Shown here: positions 1 through 7,257 of the stretch, one piece after another
Position numbering within the stretch: position 1 is the stretch's first letter
How the letters are laid out: each line of letters opens with the position of its first letter
Origin: JAAYYY01 sp964579295
GTDB taxonomy: Bacteria; Chloroflexota; Anaerolineae; Promineifilales; Promineifilaceae
Reading direction: 5' to 3'
DNA length: 16,543 nt
Assembly (NCBI GenBank): GCA_964579295.1
Contig: CAZOGK010000058.1
Span: forward strand, 1-16,543
Made by a program: the position numbers and the translations under genes
The notes under the pieces: generated by a model
Told to the model about the DNA's origin: nothing
Databases searched by the model: none
What the model saw: the letters and a program-made list of their open reading frames with translations, nothing else

Positions 1-1619
1 ACAGCGCGCGTATTGCCCTTGCGGCGCTGTAGCTGGCGCGCCTCTTCCAGGGCTTCAATCGCAGTCGTTGGCCTGCCCAGCCGGTGCAGCGCCAGCCCAA
101 GCGCACGCAGAGCACTGGCGCGGATATCTTCAGTTAAGTGACCGCCGCTGGCAAGCTCGAGAGCCGCCTCGGCGTCCTGCAGCGAGCGTTCGTTATCGCC
201 GAGGAGCCGGAGCACGTTGGCACGGCGCACCAGCGTGCGCATGAGTGAATCCTTGTCCCCAGCTTCCAGCGCCAGGGCATGGGCAGCGTCGAGCAGCTCC
301 ATACCTTGCTCCGGGGCGCCCATATCCCCCGCAGCGACGCCCCGTGATGATAGTAACTCGGGGCGGGTGTTCACGACCGCTGGCGGCAGATCGTCGATCC
401 ATTTCGCCAGTGTCTGCTGTCGCCCCGCATGGCTCATCGGCACCCCGGCGACTTCGATCAGGCTAACAATGCGGTCAAGATCACCGAGGGCGGTATAGAG
501 CCGGTGCGCGCGTTCCCAGTCACCCCGCTGCGCATAAACGGACGCAAGCTGGCGCCGGACGCGCACGCTTTCATCCGGGTAGCGAGAGATCATCTGGTTC
601 TGCAGGAATTCGCGGAAAAGCTGGTGATAGCGAACCCAACCGCCCTTCTCGCCCACACCCTGGATAAACAGGTTGAGGCGAAAGGCTTCGTCGATAAACG
701 ACTGCCAGGAACGGGTGCGCAGATAGTGGGCCGGCTCCAGCACGGTGGCGCAAAACTCAGCGTTAAACTCATCCAGCAGCGCGCTATGGAGCAGGAATTG
801 CTGCATAGCCGCCGTCTGCCGCTCCAGCACCTGGTGGGCCAGGTATTCGTAGAGCCCCACCCCGGATACCTGGCTGGCGCGGGCGCGATCGGGCATGTCA
901 TAGCCCATTGTCTGCGCCGAGAGCAGCAGGCCCGTAATCCAGCCCTCCGTCTGCTCCAGAAGCATGTTCGCTTCGGCGTCGTGCAGGGTAACATTGTACT
1001 TTTGCAGGAGCAGCGTCTGCAGCTCCTGTCTCTGGAAGGTCAGCGCCTGGAAACCGATACCGCCAACCTGCGAGCGCGCCACCATGAGCGGCAGATCGGG
1101 CAGAGCAGGCAGCCTCCGCGTGGAGAGGACGACGTGGCAGTTCTCGTCAGCCTGCTGCACGAACTGGTTGATGAAGTAGACGATGTCCTGCTGGTCGTCG
1201 ATGAGGTGATAATCGTCAAGGACGAGCAGGAAGTGCTCGCCGATGTGGCGGTAGGCGTCGTTGACCATGATGGCGACCAGCCGGTCCCAATCAAGATCGC
1301 CGGTCATGGACTGGATAGTGGCCGTCGTCTCCTTGCCGAAATCGGAGAATTGGTGCGCGATAGCTGCCACAAAGCCGGCCAGAAAGCGGCGCGGCTCCCG
1401 GTCCAGCTCGTCCAGGTTAAACCAGCAGGTGGGCAGGTCGGCCTGGTGGGCAAAGTCCACCAGCAGCGTTGTCTTGCCGTAACCGGCAGGAGCGGCCACA
1501 ATGATCAGGCGGTTGTCGAGAAGCTCGTAGAAAAGCTCCAGTAACCGCTGGCGGTTGAGCACGTCGGCGTGACGACTGGGCACGACGATTTTCGTTCGCG
1601 CCACGGGTAGGTTGGTCAT
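1..1619 (-). CDS. MalT/LuxR-family ATP-dependent transcriptional regulator (STAND NTPase), 3' end cut by window edge
   Basis: The minus-strand frame is open from ATG 1619-1617 to base 1 without a stop, giving 539 residues of a longer protein. Seen: Walker A APAGYGKTT at residues 43-51, Walker B FLLVLDDYHLI at 130-140, and a VVLSTRR segment at 163-169. This order and wording are typical of MalT-type STAND regulators, which bind ATP and an inducer, oligomerise and activate transcription. Residues from about 390 onward are helical and alanine/leucine-rich, like the TPR-type sensor region of the family. The expected C-terminal helix-turn-helix or BTAD-type output domain lies outside the window, so the DNA-binding class is not shown. 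An AGAGGG-like ribosome site sits about 8 bases before the ATG. The gene diverges from the liv operon, so it may regulate it, but this is positional inference. Confident for family, not for target or ligand. Confidence 0.9.
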   Translation of the reverse strand, partial: MTNLPVARTKIVVPSRHADVLNRQRLLELFYELLDNRLIIVAAPAGYGKTTLLVDFAHQADLPTCWFNLDELDREPRRFLAGFVAAIAHQFSDFGKETTATIQSMTGDLDWDRLVAIMVNDAYRHIGEHFLLVLDDYHLIDDQQDIVYFINQFVQQADENCHVVLSTRRLPALPDLPLMVARSQVGGIGFQALTFQRQELQTLLLQKYNVTLHDAEANMLLEQTEGWITGLLLSAQTMGYDMPDRARASQVSGVGLYEYLAHQVLERQTAAMQQFLLHSALLDEFNAEFCATVLEPAHYLRTRSWQSFIDEAFRLNLFIQGVGEKGGWVRYHQLFREFLQNQMISRYPDESVRVRRQLASVYAQRGDWERAHRLYTALGDLDRIVSLIEVAGVPMSHAGRQQTLAKWIDDLPPAVVNTRPELLSSRGVAAGDMGAPEQGMELLDAAHALALEAGDKDSLMRTLVRRANVLRLLGDNERSLQDAEAALELASGGHLTEDIRASALRALGLALHRLGRPTTAIEALEEARQLQRRKGNTRA

Positions 1620-1856
1620 GACACGGTCCCTCTTCCGACTGCGGCAACCTAACAGCAACCTCCGTGCGCGACGCCGGCGGAGGCGCTTCTCCCAATATTA
1701 TCCAGGATCTGCCCGAGAAAAAAAGTGCGCCGCCGAGAAAATCTCCTGCAGTTTGCGTGAACATCCCGTAAAGCAAAGCTGCGTCGCAGGGAGCGCCCTC
1801 GTAGCCCTTACCGCCGCGAGTCCTGGTTTCCAGTCGCCGCTGTGAGCCACGATCAT

Positions 1857-1862
1857 AGTATA
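1857..1862 (-). promoter_or_regulatory. Candidate extended -10 promoter for the regulator gene
   Basis: Read on the minus strand the sequence is TGCTATACT, which matches the TGN-TATAAT extended -10 pattern. No good -35 box lies at the usual spacing; that position is occupied by the 1879-1894 palindrome. It would give a 5' leader of about 230 bases before the ATG at 1619. The call is by pattern only. Confidence 0.4.
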
Positions 1863-1878
1863 GCACAATATCGAGACC

Positions 1879-1894
1879 GCTCTCGTACGAGAGC
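1879..1894. promoter_or_regulatory. 16-bp perfect palindrome, candidate operator
   Basis: GCTCTCGTACGAGAGC is identical to its own reverse complement. It sits in the divergent control region, just where the -35 region of the minus-strand extended -10 would fall. A dimeric regulator could bind here. There is no loop, so it is a poor RNA hairpin or terminator. Which protein binds it, if any, cannot be told. Confidence 0.45.
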
Positions 1895-1982
1895 CGGCCG
1901 AACGCGGAGCCCAACCGGGTCGTCGGGACAAGTCCGGCGCGCAATGCTGCTGCCGCCCCTCGGCAATTACCCTTAGCATTTG

Positions 1983-2010
1983 TTGCACATTTTGTCGTAC
2001 AGTCTAGAAT
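1983..2010 (+). promoter_or_regulatory. Candidate sigma70-type promoter for the liv operon
   Basis: TTGCAC (1983-1988) and TAGAAT (2005-2010) are separated by 16 bases, each with one or two departures from consensus. This is the best -35/-10 pair seen upstream of livJ. Transcription would start near 2017 and give a leader of about 115 bases. Confidence 0.5.
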
Positions 2011-2053
2011 AGCCGAGGGTCTGTTTTCGTGCCGTTTCTTTGTGGGCGATTCG

Positions 2054-2094
2054 GGGGAATTTCACCCAGCGCTATACTGGGCCTGCTATTCCCC
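2054..2094 (+). promoter_or_regulatory. Two-tier stem-loop in the predicted livJ leader
   Basis: An outer stem GGGGAAT/ATTCCCC (2054-2060 with 2088-2094) encloses an inner stem CCCAG/CTGGG (2065-2069 with 2077-2081) around a 7-base loop. The two stems are joined by 4- and 6-base internal strands. It ends 24 bases before the livJ ribosome site. It does not match a riboswitch class I recognise. It may be a leader control or stability element. Confidence 0.35.
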
Positions 2095-2118
2095 GGCGCC
2101 CTGTCTGTCCAAAAGAAG

Positions 2119-2125
2119 AAGGAGG
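2119..2125 (+). promoter_or_regulatory. Strong ribosome binding site that fixes the livJ start
   Basis: AAGGAGG lies 7 bases before ATG 2133. It argues for that start over the in-frame upstream ATG at 2040, which lacks such a site and would bury the signal peptide behind 31 extra residues. Confidence 0.85.
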
Positions 2126-2132
2126 AATCCCA

Positions 2133-3308
2133 ATGTTTAAGCGCGCCGCTCTCCTGTTGGCTGTGTTGCTGTTTCTGGCCGCCTGTTCGGCACTGGGAGG
2201 GACCGAACCAGGCGCTCAAACCGATGGGCAGGAAATTAAGATTGGCGTCATCGCCCCCCTCACGGGAGACATCCCTAAAGTCGGCGAAAGCACGCAGAAC
2301 GCCGCTAATATGGCGGTTGACGAAATTAACAACGCCGGCGGTCTGGAAATCGGTGGCACGACATACCAGATCGCCATCCAGATTGAAGACAACGAAGCCA
2401 AGGCGGAATCAGCCGTGGCCGCCGCGACCAAGCTCGTCACCCAGGATAACGTCATCGCCATCGTCGGCCCCCAGGCGTCGAAGCAGGCAGTGCCCACCGG
2501 CCAGGTGGCCAACGATCGCGAGACGCCCATGATCAGCCCGTGGTCGACCAACCCAGACACGACGCGCAATCGCCCCTGGGTCTTCCGCGTCGCCTTCCTC
2601 GATCCCTTCCAGGGTCCGGTGGTAGCTAGCTTCGCCGAGGGCGAGTTTGGGGCGCAGACGGCTGCGGTGCTCTACGACGTTGCCAGCGACTATCCGAAGG
2701 GGCTGGCGGAAAATTTCCGCGATGCTTTCCAGGCGCAGGGCGGGCAGATCGTAGCCTTCGAGACCTTCAGCACCGGCGATACTGACTTCAGCGCGCAGCT
2801 GACGAAGATTGGCCAGGCCAACCCCGACGTCATCTTCACGCCGCAGTATTACAATGAGGTGCCGCTGATTGTGCAGCAGGCGCGCGAGCTGGGCATCAAC
2901 GTTCCGATTCTCGGCAGCGATAGCTGGGGGACGCCGGACCTTCTCAGCCTGTGCGGCGACGCCTGTGATGGTCTCTTCTTCAGCACCCATTACGCGCCAG
3001 ACATCGCCACCGAGGTTGCCCAGGGCTTCATCACCGCCTACGAAGAGCGCTTCGGCGAAAAGCCCGATGACGTGGCCGCGCTGACCTACGACGCGTTCCA
3101 GCTTCTCTACGAGGCGATGCGTCAGGCAGGTGAGATCGACAAGACGGCGATCCGTGACCAGTTGGCTTCGATCGATCGCTTCGAGGGCGTCACGGGCATC
3201 ATGAGCTTTGACGAACAGGGCGACCCGACCAAGTGCGCCGTGATCATCCAGATCCAGAATGGCGCCTTTACCTACTATGACCAGGCCTGTCCGGCTGGTT
3301 TCCCCTAA
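2133..3308 (+). CDS. livJ: Branched-chain amino-acid type ABC transporter substrate-binding lipoprotein
   Basis: Extracytoplasmic receptor that captures an amino acid or related solute and hands it to LivH/LivM. The 391-residue length fits the family. The N-terminus has a lipoprotein signal: MFKR, a leucine/alanine core, then a lipobox LAAC with Cys18 as the lipidated residue. The mature part opens with IKIGVIAPLTGD and AVDEINNAGG, hallmarks of the type 1 periplasmic-binding fold of the Leu/Ile/Val-binding family. Four further cysteines fall as two close pairs, at residues 274/278 and 368/386, and could form disulfides. It is first in the operon and is separated from livH by a hairpin, the usual arrangement where the receptor is made in excess. 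The true ligand cannot be read from sequence; this family also includes receptors for urea, amides and aromatic compounds. The start is set by the strong ribosome site at 2119-2125. Confidence 0.92.
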   Translation: MFKRAALLLAVLLFLAACSALGGTEPGAQTDGQEIKIGVIAPLTGDIPKVGESTQNAANMAVDEINNAGGLEIGGTTYQIAIQIEDNEAKAESAVAAATKLVTQDNVIAIVGPQASKQAVPTGQVANDRETPMISPWSTNPDTTRNRPWVFRVAFLDPFQGPVVASFAEGEFGAQTAAVLYDVASDYPKGLAENFRDAFQAQGGQIVAFETFSTGDTDFSAQLTKIGQANPDVIFTPQYYNEVPLIVQQARELGINVPILGSDSWGTPDLLSLCGDACDGLFFSTHYAPDIATEVAQGFITAYEERFGEKPDDVAALTYDAFQLLYEAMRQAGEIDKTAIRDQLASIDRFEGVTGIMSFDEQGDPTKCAVIIQIQNGAFTYYDQACPAGFP

Positions 3309-3327
3309 GTAACTGACCTGACCAGGA

Positions 3328-3356
3328 GAACCGGGGCGGATAATCCGCCCCGGTTC
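3328..3356 (+). terminator. Perfect 13-bp hairpin between livJ and livH, candidate attenuator
   Basis: Bases 3328-3340 pair perfectly with 3344-3356 around a TAA loop; the arms are GC-rich (core CCGGGGCGGA). The right arm is followed by CTTTGG, not a real U-tract. It may be a partial terminator or an mRNA 3'-end protector that raises livJ transcript over the downstream genes. It lies 19 bases after the livJ stop and 20 before the livH start. Confidence 0.65.
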
Positions 3357-3376
3357 CTTTGGCTCGCAGGGGTGTC

Positions 3377-4276
3377 ATGGAACTCCAACCAGTATTAGAC
3401 CAGTTCCTGCAGCAGTTCTTAAACGGCCTACAACTCGGCAGCCTGTACGCCCTGATCGCGTTGGGCTATACGATGGTGTATGGCGTGCTGTTGTTAATCA
3501 ACTTCGCCCACGGCGACATCTTCATGATGGGCGCCTTTTTTGGCGTCTTCTTTGCCTTTACCTTCGACCTACCCTTCCTGCCGTCGCTCCTGCTGTCGAT
3601 GGGCGTTACGGGGATGCTGGGCGTTCTCATCGAACGCGTCGCCTATAAGCCGTTACGCCATGCCACCCGGCTGTCCGTGGTCATCACCGCCCTGGGCGTG
3701 GGGTTGCTGCTGGAAAACGGCATGCTGGCGCTTACCGGCGCCAATCCGCGCAGCTACCCGCAGGATTTCATCAACACGCGCGTTTTCAACATCGGCGGCG
3801 TGAGTATCAGCAACGTCAAGATCCTGATCATTGTGCTCGCCTTCGTCCTGATGGCCGGCCTGTACACGCTGGTGCAGCGCACGAAGTGGGGCATGGCCAT
3901 GCGCGCCATCTCATATGACAAGTTCGCGCTGCCCCTCATGGGCGTCTCGCAGGATCGCGTCGTCTCCCTGACCTTTCTGGTAGGGGCCGGCCTGGCCGCA
4001 GCCGGCGGCATCCTCTGGGGTGTGGCATACCCGGTACTCAATCCCTACATGGGTCTGCGTATCGGCTGGAAGGCTTTCATTGCCGCGGTGGTGGGCGGCA
4101 TTGGCGACATTCGTGGCGCCATGGCCGGGGCGATGATTCTCGGTTTTCTCGAGGTCTTCGTCGCCGCCTACCTGGCCTCTACCTACCGCGACCTGATCGT
4201 CTTTGTTCTCCTTCTAGGTATTCTGGTTATCCGGCCCACGGGCATTTTCGGCGTGGCCCGCCGGCAGAAGGTGTAA
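3377..4276 (+). CDS. livH: Branched-chain amino-acid type ABC transporter permease (LivH family)
   Basis: Integral membrane subunit that forms the translocation path with LivM. The 299-residue product is almost entirely hydrophobic helices. It carries the LivH N-terminal wording GLQLGSLYALIALGYTMVYG followed by LINFAHGDIFMMGAF, and near the C-terminus VVGGIGDIRGAMAGA, the cytoplasmic loop that contacts the ATPases. I chose ATG 3377 because the sequence then begins directly at the family N-terminus and AGGGG lies 4 bases upstream; an in-frame TTG at 3359 would add six residues. The livM start follows the stop after 4 bases, so the two are translated together. Confidence 0.93.
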   Translation: MELQPVLDQFLQQFLNGLQLGSLYALIALGYTMVYGVLLLINFAHGDIFMMGAFFGVFFAFTFDLPFLPSLLLSMGVTGMLGVLIERVAYKPLRHATRLSVVITALGVGLLLENGMLALTGANPRSYPQDFINTRVFNIGGVSISNVKILIIVLAFVLMAGLYTLVQRTKWGMAMRAISYDKFALPLMGVSQDRVVSLTFLVGAGLAAAGGILWGVAYPVLNPYMGLRIGWKAFIAAVVGGIGDIRGAMAGAMILGFLEVFVAAYLASTYRDLIVFVLLLGILVIRPTGIFGVARRQKV

Positions 4277-4280
4277 GCTC

Positions 4281-5729
4281 ATGGCCGACGTCACAGATGT
4301 ACCACGCGAACGACGAATGGTGGGCGCCCGCAACAGGCTGGCAACGCGGCTGAACGCCTGGTTCCGGGGCAAGATTCTGCACGCCTATCTGCTGGGCGCC
4401 TTTGCCGGCGTCCTTCTGGAACGGACGGTAGGGCTGTCCGTGGCCCGCATGCTTGGCCTGCGCGAAATGCCCGTCCTGTTCGGGCTGCTCAACTTCTTTG
4501 AAGCCTTTGGCGATCTTGACCTGTCGGGCATCTTGCAGCCCCTGTTTCCCACCTCTGACATACCCGATCCCTGGCGGCAGGCCGGCGCGGCGCTAGTGGA
4601 CGTGCTGCTCACCTTTGTGGGCGACATCCCGCTTGCCCTGTTGACCCTGTTTCAGGTTGTTAGCTACAACCTGATCATCTTTGGCGTACCCATCCTCCTC
4701 GCCGGTCTGGTGCTGAACCCAGCCCTACGCGGCGTGGTGCGCCGGCTGCCGCGACCCTTTAACCTGGGCCTGCTCGTCGTCCTCCTTTACGCCACGTTCT
4801 GGACATGGGGCAGCGAGACCGCCTACCGCGAGCTGGTGCTCATGTACCTGGGCATCAACATCATCCTCACTGTCAGCCTGAACCTGATCAATGGCTACAT
4901 GGGTGAATTCTCGGTAGGCCATGCCGGCTTTATGGGCGTGGGAGCCTATGCGGCCAGCGTCCTGACCATCTGGCTGTTTACCGATAGTGAATCATTCGGC
5001 CCGGCGCTGCTTCCCTGGGCAGCCGATCTGCCGCTGGGTCTGCATGTGTTGATCGGCTTTCCGCTGGCTCTCCTTGTCGGCGGCATCGCGGCGGCCATCA
5101 CGGGCCTGCTGGTCGCCTTCCCCAGCTTCCGCACCCGCGGCGATTACCTGGCCATTGTCACGCTGGCCGTCAACTTCATCGTGCAGGCAGCGCTGAACAA
5201 TATGGAAGTCGTCGGCGGGCCGCGCGGCCTGCGCGGCGTGCCCCTGTGGAGCAACTTCACCTGGGTCTTCGTGGTGACGCTGCTGTCTGTCTTTGCCATC
5301 CGCAACCTGGTCAACTCCACGTTCGGCAAAGGCATCGTGGCAATCCGCGAGGACGAGATCGCCTCCGGCCTGATGAGCGTCAATACACGGCGGGTCAAGC
5401 TGGTCGCCTTTCTCACCTCGTCCTTCCTGGCCGGGGTGGCCGGCGGTCTGTTTGCCCACGTCCTGGCCTACGTCAATCCGGGCGTTTTCGGCATCTTCAA
5501 GTCCACTGAAGCGCTGGTGATGGTCTATCTCGGCGGCATGGGCAGTATCTCCGGCTCGATCATTGCCGCCTTCATCTTCACTTTCGTTACAGAGGCGTTG
5601 CGCCCGCTGGGCGTGTTGAAGTGGGTGCTGATCCCCCTGCTTCTTATCCTGCTGATGCTCTATCGTCCGCAAGGATTGTTCGGCAATCGCGAGCTGAAGA
5701 TTGACGTCGGCGGGAAGGAGGAGCGCTAG
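4281..5729 (+). CDS. livM: Branched-chain amino-acid type ABC transporter permease (LivM family) with long N-terminal region
   Basis: Second permease subunit. The conserved LivM core begins near residue 181, with YLGINIILTVSLNLINGYMG, then FSVGHAGFMGVGAYAA, VGGPRGLRGVP and, near the C-terminus, YLGGMGSISGSIIAA, which contains the ATPase-coupling loop. The product is 482 residues, longer than many family members. About 180 residues precede the core: a short polar lead, several hydrophobic segments, and a loop rich in aspartate and proline around residues 75-100. Part of this may be the extra helices seen in many LivM proteins, but it looks unusually long. The last helix ends in LMLYRPQGLFG, typical of the family. 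No strong ribosome site is seen; coupling from livH, 4 bases upstream, may suffice. Confidence 0.92.
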   Translation: MADVTDVPRERRMVGARNRLATRLNAWFRGKILHAYLLGAFAGVLLERTVGLSVARMLGLREMPVLFGLLNFFEAFGDLDLSGILQPLFPTSDIPDPWRQAGAALVDVLLTFVGDIPLALLTLFQVVSYNLIIFGVPILLAGLVLNPALRGVVRRLPRPFNLGLLVVLLYATFWTWGSETAYRELVLMYLGINIILTVSLNLINGYMGEFSVGHAGFMGVGAYAASVLTIWLFTDSESFGPALLPWAADLPLGLHVLIGFPLALLVGGIAAAITGLLVAFPSFRTRGDYLAIVTLAVNFIVQAALNNMEVVGGPRGLRGVPLWSNFTWVFVVTLLSVFAIRNLVNSTFGKGIVAIREDEIASGLMSVNTRRVKLVAFLTSSFLAGVAGGLFAHVLAYVNPGVFGIFKSTEALVMVYLGGMGSISGSIIAAFIFTFVTEALRPLGVLKWVLIPLLLILLMLYRPQGLFGNRELKIDVGGKEER

Positions 5730-5758
5730 CCGGCGAGGGCCGAGCTGGGAACGACAGT

Positions 5759-6520
5759 ATGGAACCTTTATTAGCTATCAACGACATGACCCATTTCTTC
5801 GGCGGCCTGCGCGCCGTGGATGATTTCGAGCTGGCGCTTTACCCGGGCGAGCTGGTCGGCCTGATCGGGCCCAATGGCGCCGGCAAGACGACCATCTTCA
5901 ACCTGGTTACCGGCGTCTACACGCCGAGTGAAGGTGAGATCATCTTTGACGGCGAGCCTATCGCCGGCAAGTCGCCCCATGCTATCACCGGGCTGGGCAT
6001 CAGCCGCACCTTCCAGACGATCCGCCTCTGGGATGAGATGACCGTGCTGGACAATATGCGCGTCGCTCATCACGGGCAGGTCGGCTACAGGCTGGTCGAT
6101 GCCATGTTCCACACGCCGCGCTATCAGAGTGAGGAGCGGCAGATCGTCGAGCACTCGATGGAGCTGCTGCACCTCTTCGGCTTTGAGCGCTACGCGGCGC
6201 TGCCGGCGCGCAGCCTGCCTTACGGCGACCGCCGCCGCCTGGAGATCGCGCGGGCGATGGCGACGCGGCCCAAGCTGCTGATCCTCGACGAACCGGCCGC
6301 GGGTATGAATCCGGGCGAGGTGGATAACTTGATGGAGTTCATTGCCTGGCTGCGCGAGAAGTTCAACCTCACCCTGTGGCTCATCGAGCATCAGATGAAG
6401 CTGGTGATGGGCATCTGCGAACGGCTGACCGTGATCGAGTTTGGCAAGACGATTGCCCAGGGCACACCGGCCGAGATCCGCACCGATCCACAGGTGTTGA
6501 AAGCCTATCTGGGCGAGTAA
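5759..6520 (+). CDS. livG: Branched-chain amino-acid type ABC transporter ATP-binding protein (LivG family)
   Basis: Cytoplasmic ATPase that pairs with LivF to drive uptake. It is 253 residues, the normal LivG length. Seen: Walker A GPNGAGKTT at 37-45, Q-loop glutamine in RTFQTIRLW (Q86), signature region LPYGDRRRLEIARA from 153, Walker B LLILDEPAAGMNP from 173 with catalytic Glu178, and switch His211. The signature has the LPYG form found in many LivG proteins in place of LSGGQ. The C-terminus IRTDPQVLKAYLGE is the usual LivG tail. The gap to livM is 29 bases and the ribosome site is weak. Confidence 0.95.
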   Translation: MEPLLAINDMTHFFGGLRAVDDFELALYPGELVGLIGPNGAGKTTIFNLVTGVYTPSEGEIIFDGEPIAGKSPHAITGLGISRTFQTIRLWDEMTVLDNMRVAHHGQVGYRLVDAMFHTPRYQSEERQIVEHSMELLHLFGFERYAALPARSLPYGDRRRLEIARAMATRPKLLILDEPAAGMNPGEVDNLMEFIAWLREKFNLTLWLIEHQMKLVMGICERLTVIEFGKTIAQGTPAEIRTDPQVLKAYLGE

Positions 6521-6524
6521 AGGC

Positions 6525-6530
6525 AGGAGG
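6525..6530 (+). promoter_or_regulatory. Ribosome binding site that selects a GTG start for livF
   Basis: AGGAGG lies 7 bases before GTG 6538. It favours this start over an in-frame ATG at 6376, which lies inside livG and would add 54 residues with no ABC character. Confidence 0.85.
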
Positions 6531-6537
6531 AGAGCGC

Positions 6538-7245
6538 GTGTTACTCAGCGTCAACGACCTGGAAGTAAGCTACGGCAGCATCAAAGCTGTGTACGGCGTC
6601 TCGTTCGAGGTAGATGAAGGCGAGATCGTCACGTTGATTGGCGCCAATGGCGCCGGCAAGACGACAGTGCTTAACACCCTGGTGCGGCTGCTGCCGGCCG
6701 ATAGCGGCAGCATTGTCTACAAGGGACAGGATCTGCTCTCCATGGCTCCACATCGGGTCGTGCAGCAGGGGATGACCCTTGTGCCGGAAGGCAGGCGCAT
6801 CTTCGGCAACCTGACCGTTGGCGAGAACCTGCGGCTCGCCGCTTTTGCTCGGAAGGACAAGGAGCAGGTGACGCGCGATGTCCAGCGCGTCTACGACCTC
6901 TTCCCGCGCCTCTACGAGCGGCGCACCCAGCTGGGCGACACGCTCTCCGGCGGCGAACAGCAGATGCTGGCTGTCGGGCGCGCCCTGGTCACGGGCGGCG
7001 ATCTGGTGCTGCTGGACGAGCCTTCGATGGGCCTGGCGCCAATTCTGGTGCAGGAGATCTTCCAGATTCTGCGCGAGATTAACGAGCGGGGCATCACTAT
7101 CCTGCTGGTCGAGCAGAATGCCCGGCAGGCCCTCAAGCTGGCCAGCCGCGCCTACGTCCTGGAAACGGGCCGTATCGTGCTGGCCGGCCCGGCGGACGTG
7201 CTGGCCGAGGATCCAAAGGTGCAGCAGGCCTATCTCGGCGGTTAG
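6538..7245 (+). CDS. livF: Branched-chain amino-acid type ABC transporter ATP-binding protein (LivF family)
   Basis: Second ATPase of the transporter, expected to form a heterodimer with LivG under LivH/LivM. It starts at GTG behind a strong ribosome site and is 235 residues, the standard LivF length. Seen: Walker A GANGAGKTT at 35-43, VPEGRRIFGNLTVGENL around 82-98 (a LivF hallmark), signature LSGGEQQ at 136-142, Walker B LVLLDE at 156-161 followed by PSMGLAP, and LLVEQN near 190 where LivF proteins have glutamine at the switch position. The C-terminus KVQQAYLGG is typical. It follows livG after 17 bases and is followed by alr after 12. Confidence 0.95.
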   Translation: MLLSVNDLEVSYGSIKAVYGVSFEVDEGEIVTLIGANGAGKTTVLNTLVRLLPADSGSIVYKGQDLLSMAPHRVVQQGMTLVPEGRRIFGNLTVGENLRLAAFARKDKEQVTRDVQRVYDLFPRLYERRTQLGDTLSGGEQQMLAVGRALVTGGDLVLLDEPSMGLAPILVQEIFQILREINERGITILLVEQNARQALKLASRAYVLETGRIVLAGPADVLAEDPKVQQAYLGG

Positions 7246-7257
7246 CCAGGTTCGCCC

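Larger units (their letters stand above)
1620..2132. other. Divergent intergenic region between the regulator and livJ
   Basis: These 513 bases separate two divergently oriented genes. No convincing coding frame was found; short open frames inside it lack ribosome sites and recognisable protein features. The region holds a candidate extended -10 for the minus strand (1857-1862), a 16-bp palindrome (1879-1894), a spaced inverted repeat (1943-1948 and 1975-1980), a candidate plus-strand promoter (1983-2010) and a two-tier hairpin in the predicted livJ leader (2054-2094). The length and the number of symmetric elements suggest a control region shared by both genes. Confidence 0.7.

Noticed and set aside
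429..1544. Plus-strand open frame of 371 codons
   Set aside because: It is antisense to the MalT-like regulator, whose minus-strand frame has clear Walker A and B motifs. The plus frame shows no family features.
1612..1845. 77-codon plus-strand frame in the divergent intergenic region
   Set aside because: No ribosome site, arginine-rich composition and no recognisable protein character; more likely leader and control DNA.
2040..2132. Upstream ATG that would extend livJ by 31 residues
   Set aside because: The extension overlaps the leader hairpin, has no good ribosome site and would displace the lipoprotein signal from the N-terminus.
2029..2532. Plus-strand open frame of 167 codons overlapping the start of livJ
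   Set aside because: It runs in another frame across the livJ signal peptide and binding domain, with serine/arginine-rich mirror composition.
4992..5672. Minus-strand open frame of 226 codons
   Set aside because: It lies opposite the conserved LivM core; composition (many Gln, Asp, His) is that of a mirror frame.
6376..6537. Upstream ATG that would extend livF by 54 residues
   Set aside because: It lies inside livG; the GTG at 6538 has a strong ribosome site and gives the normal LivF length.
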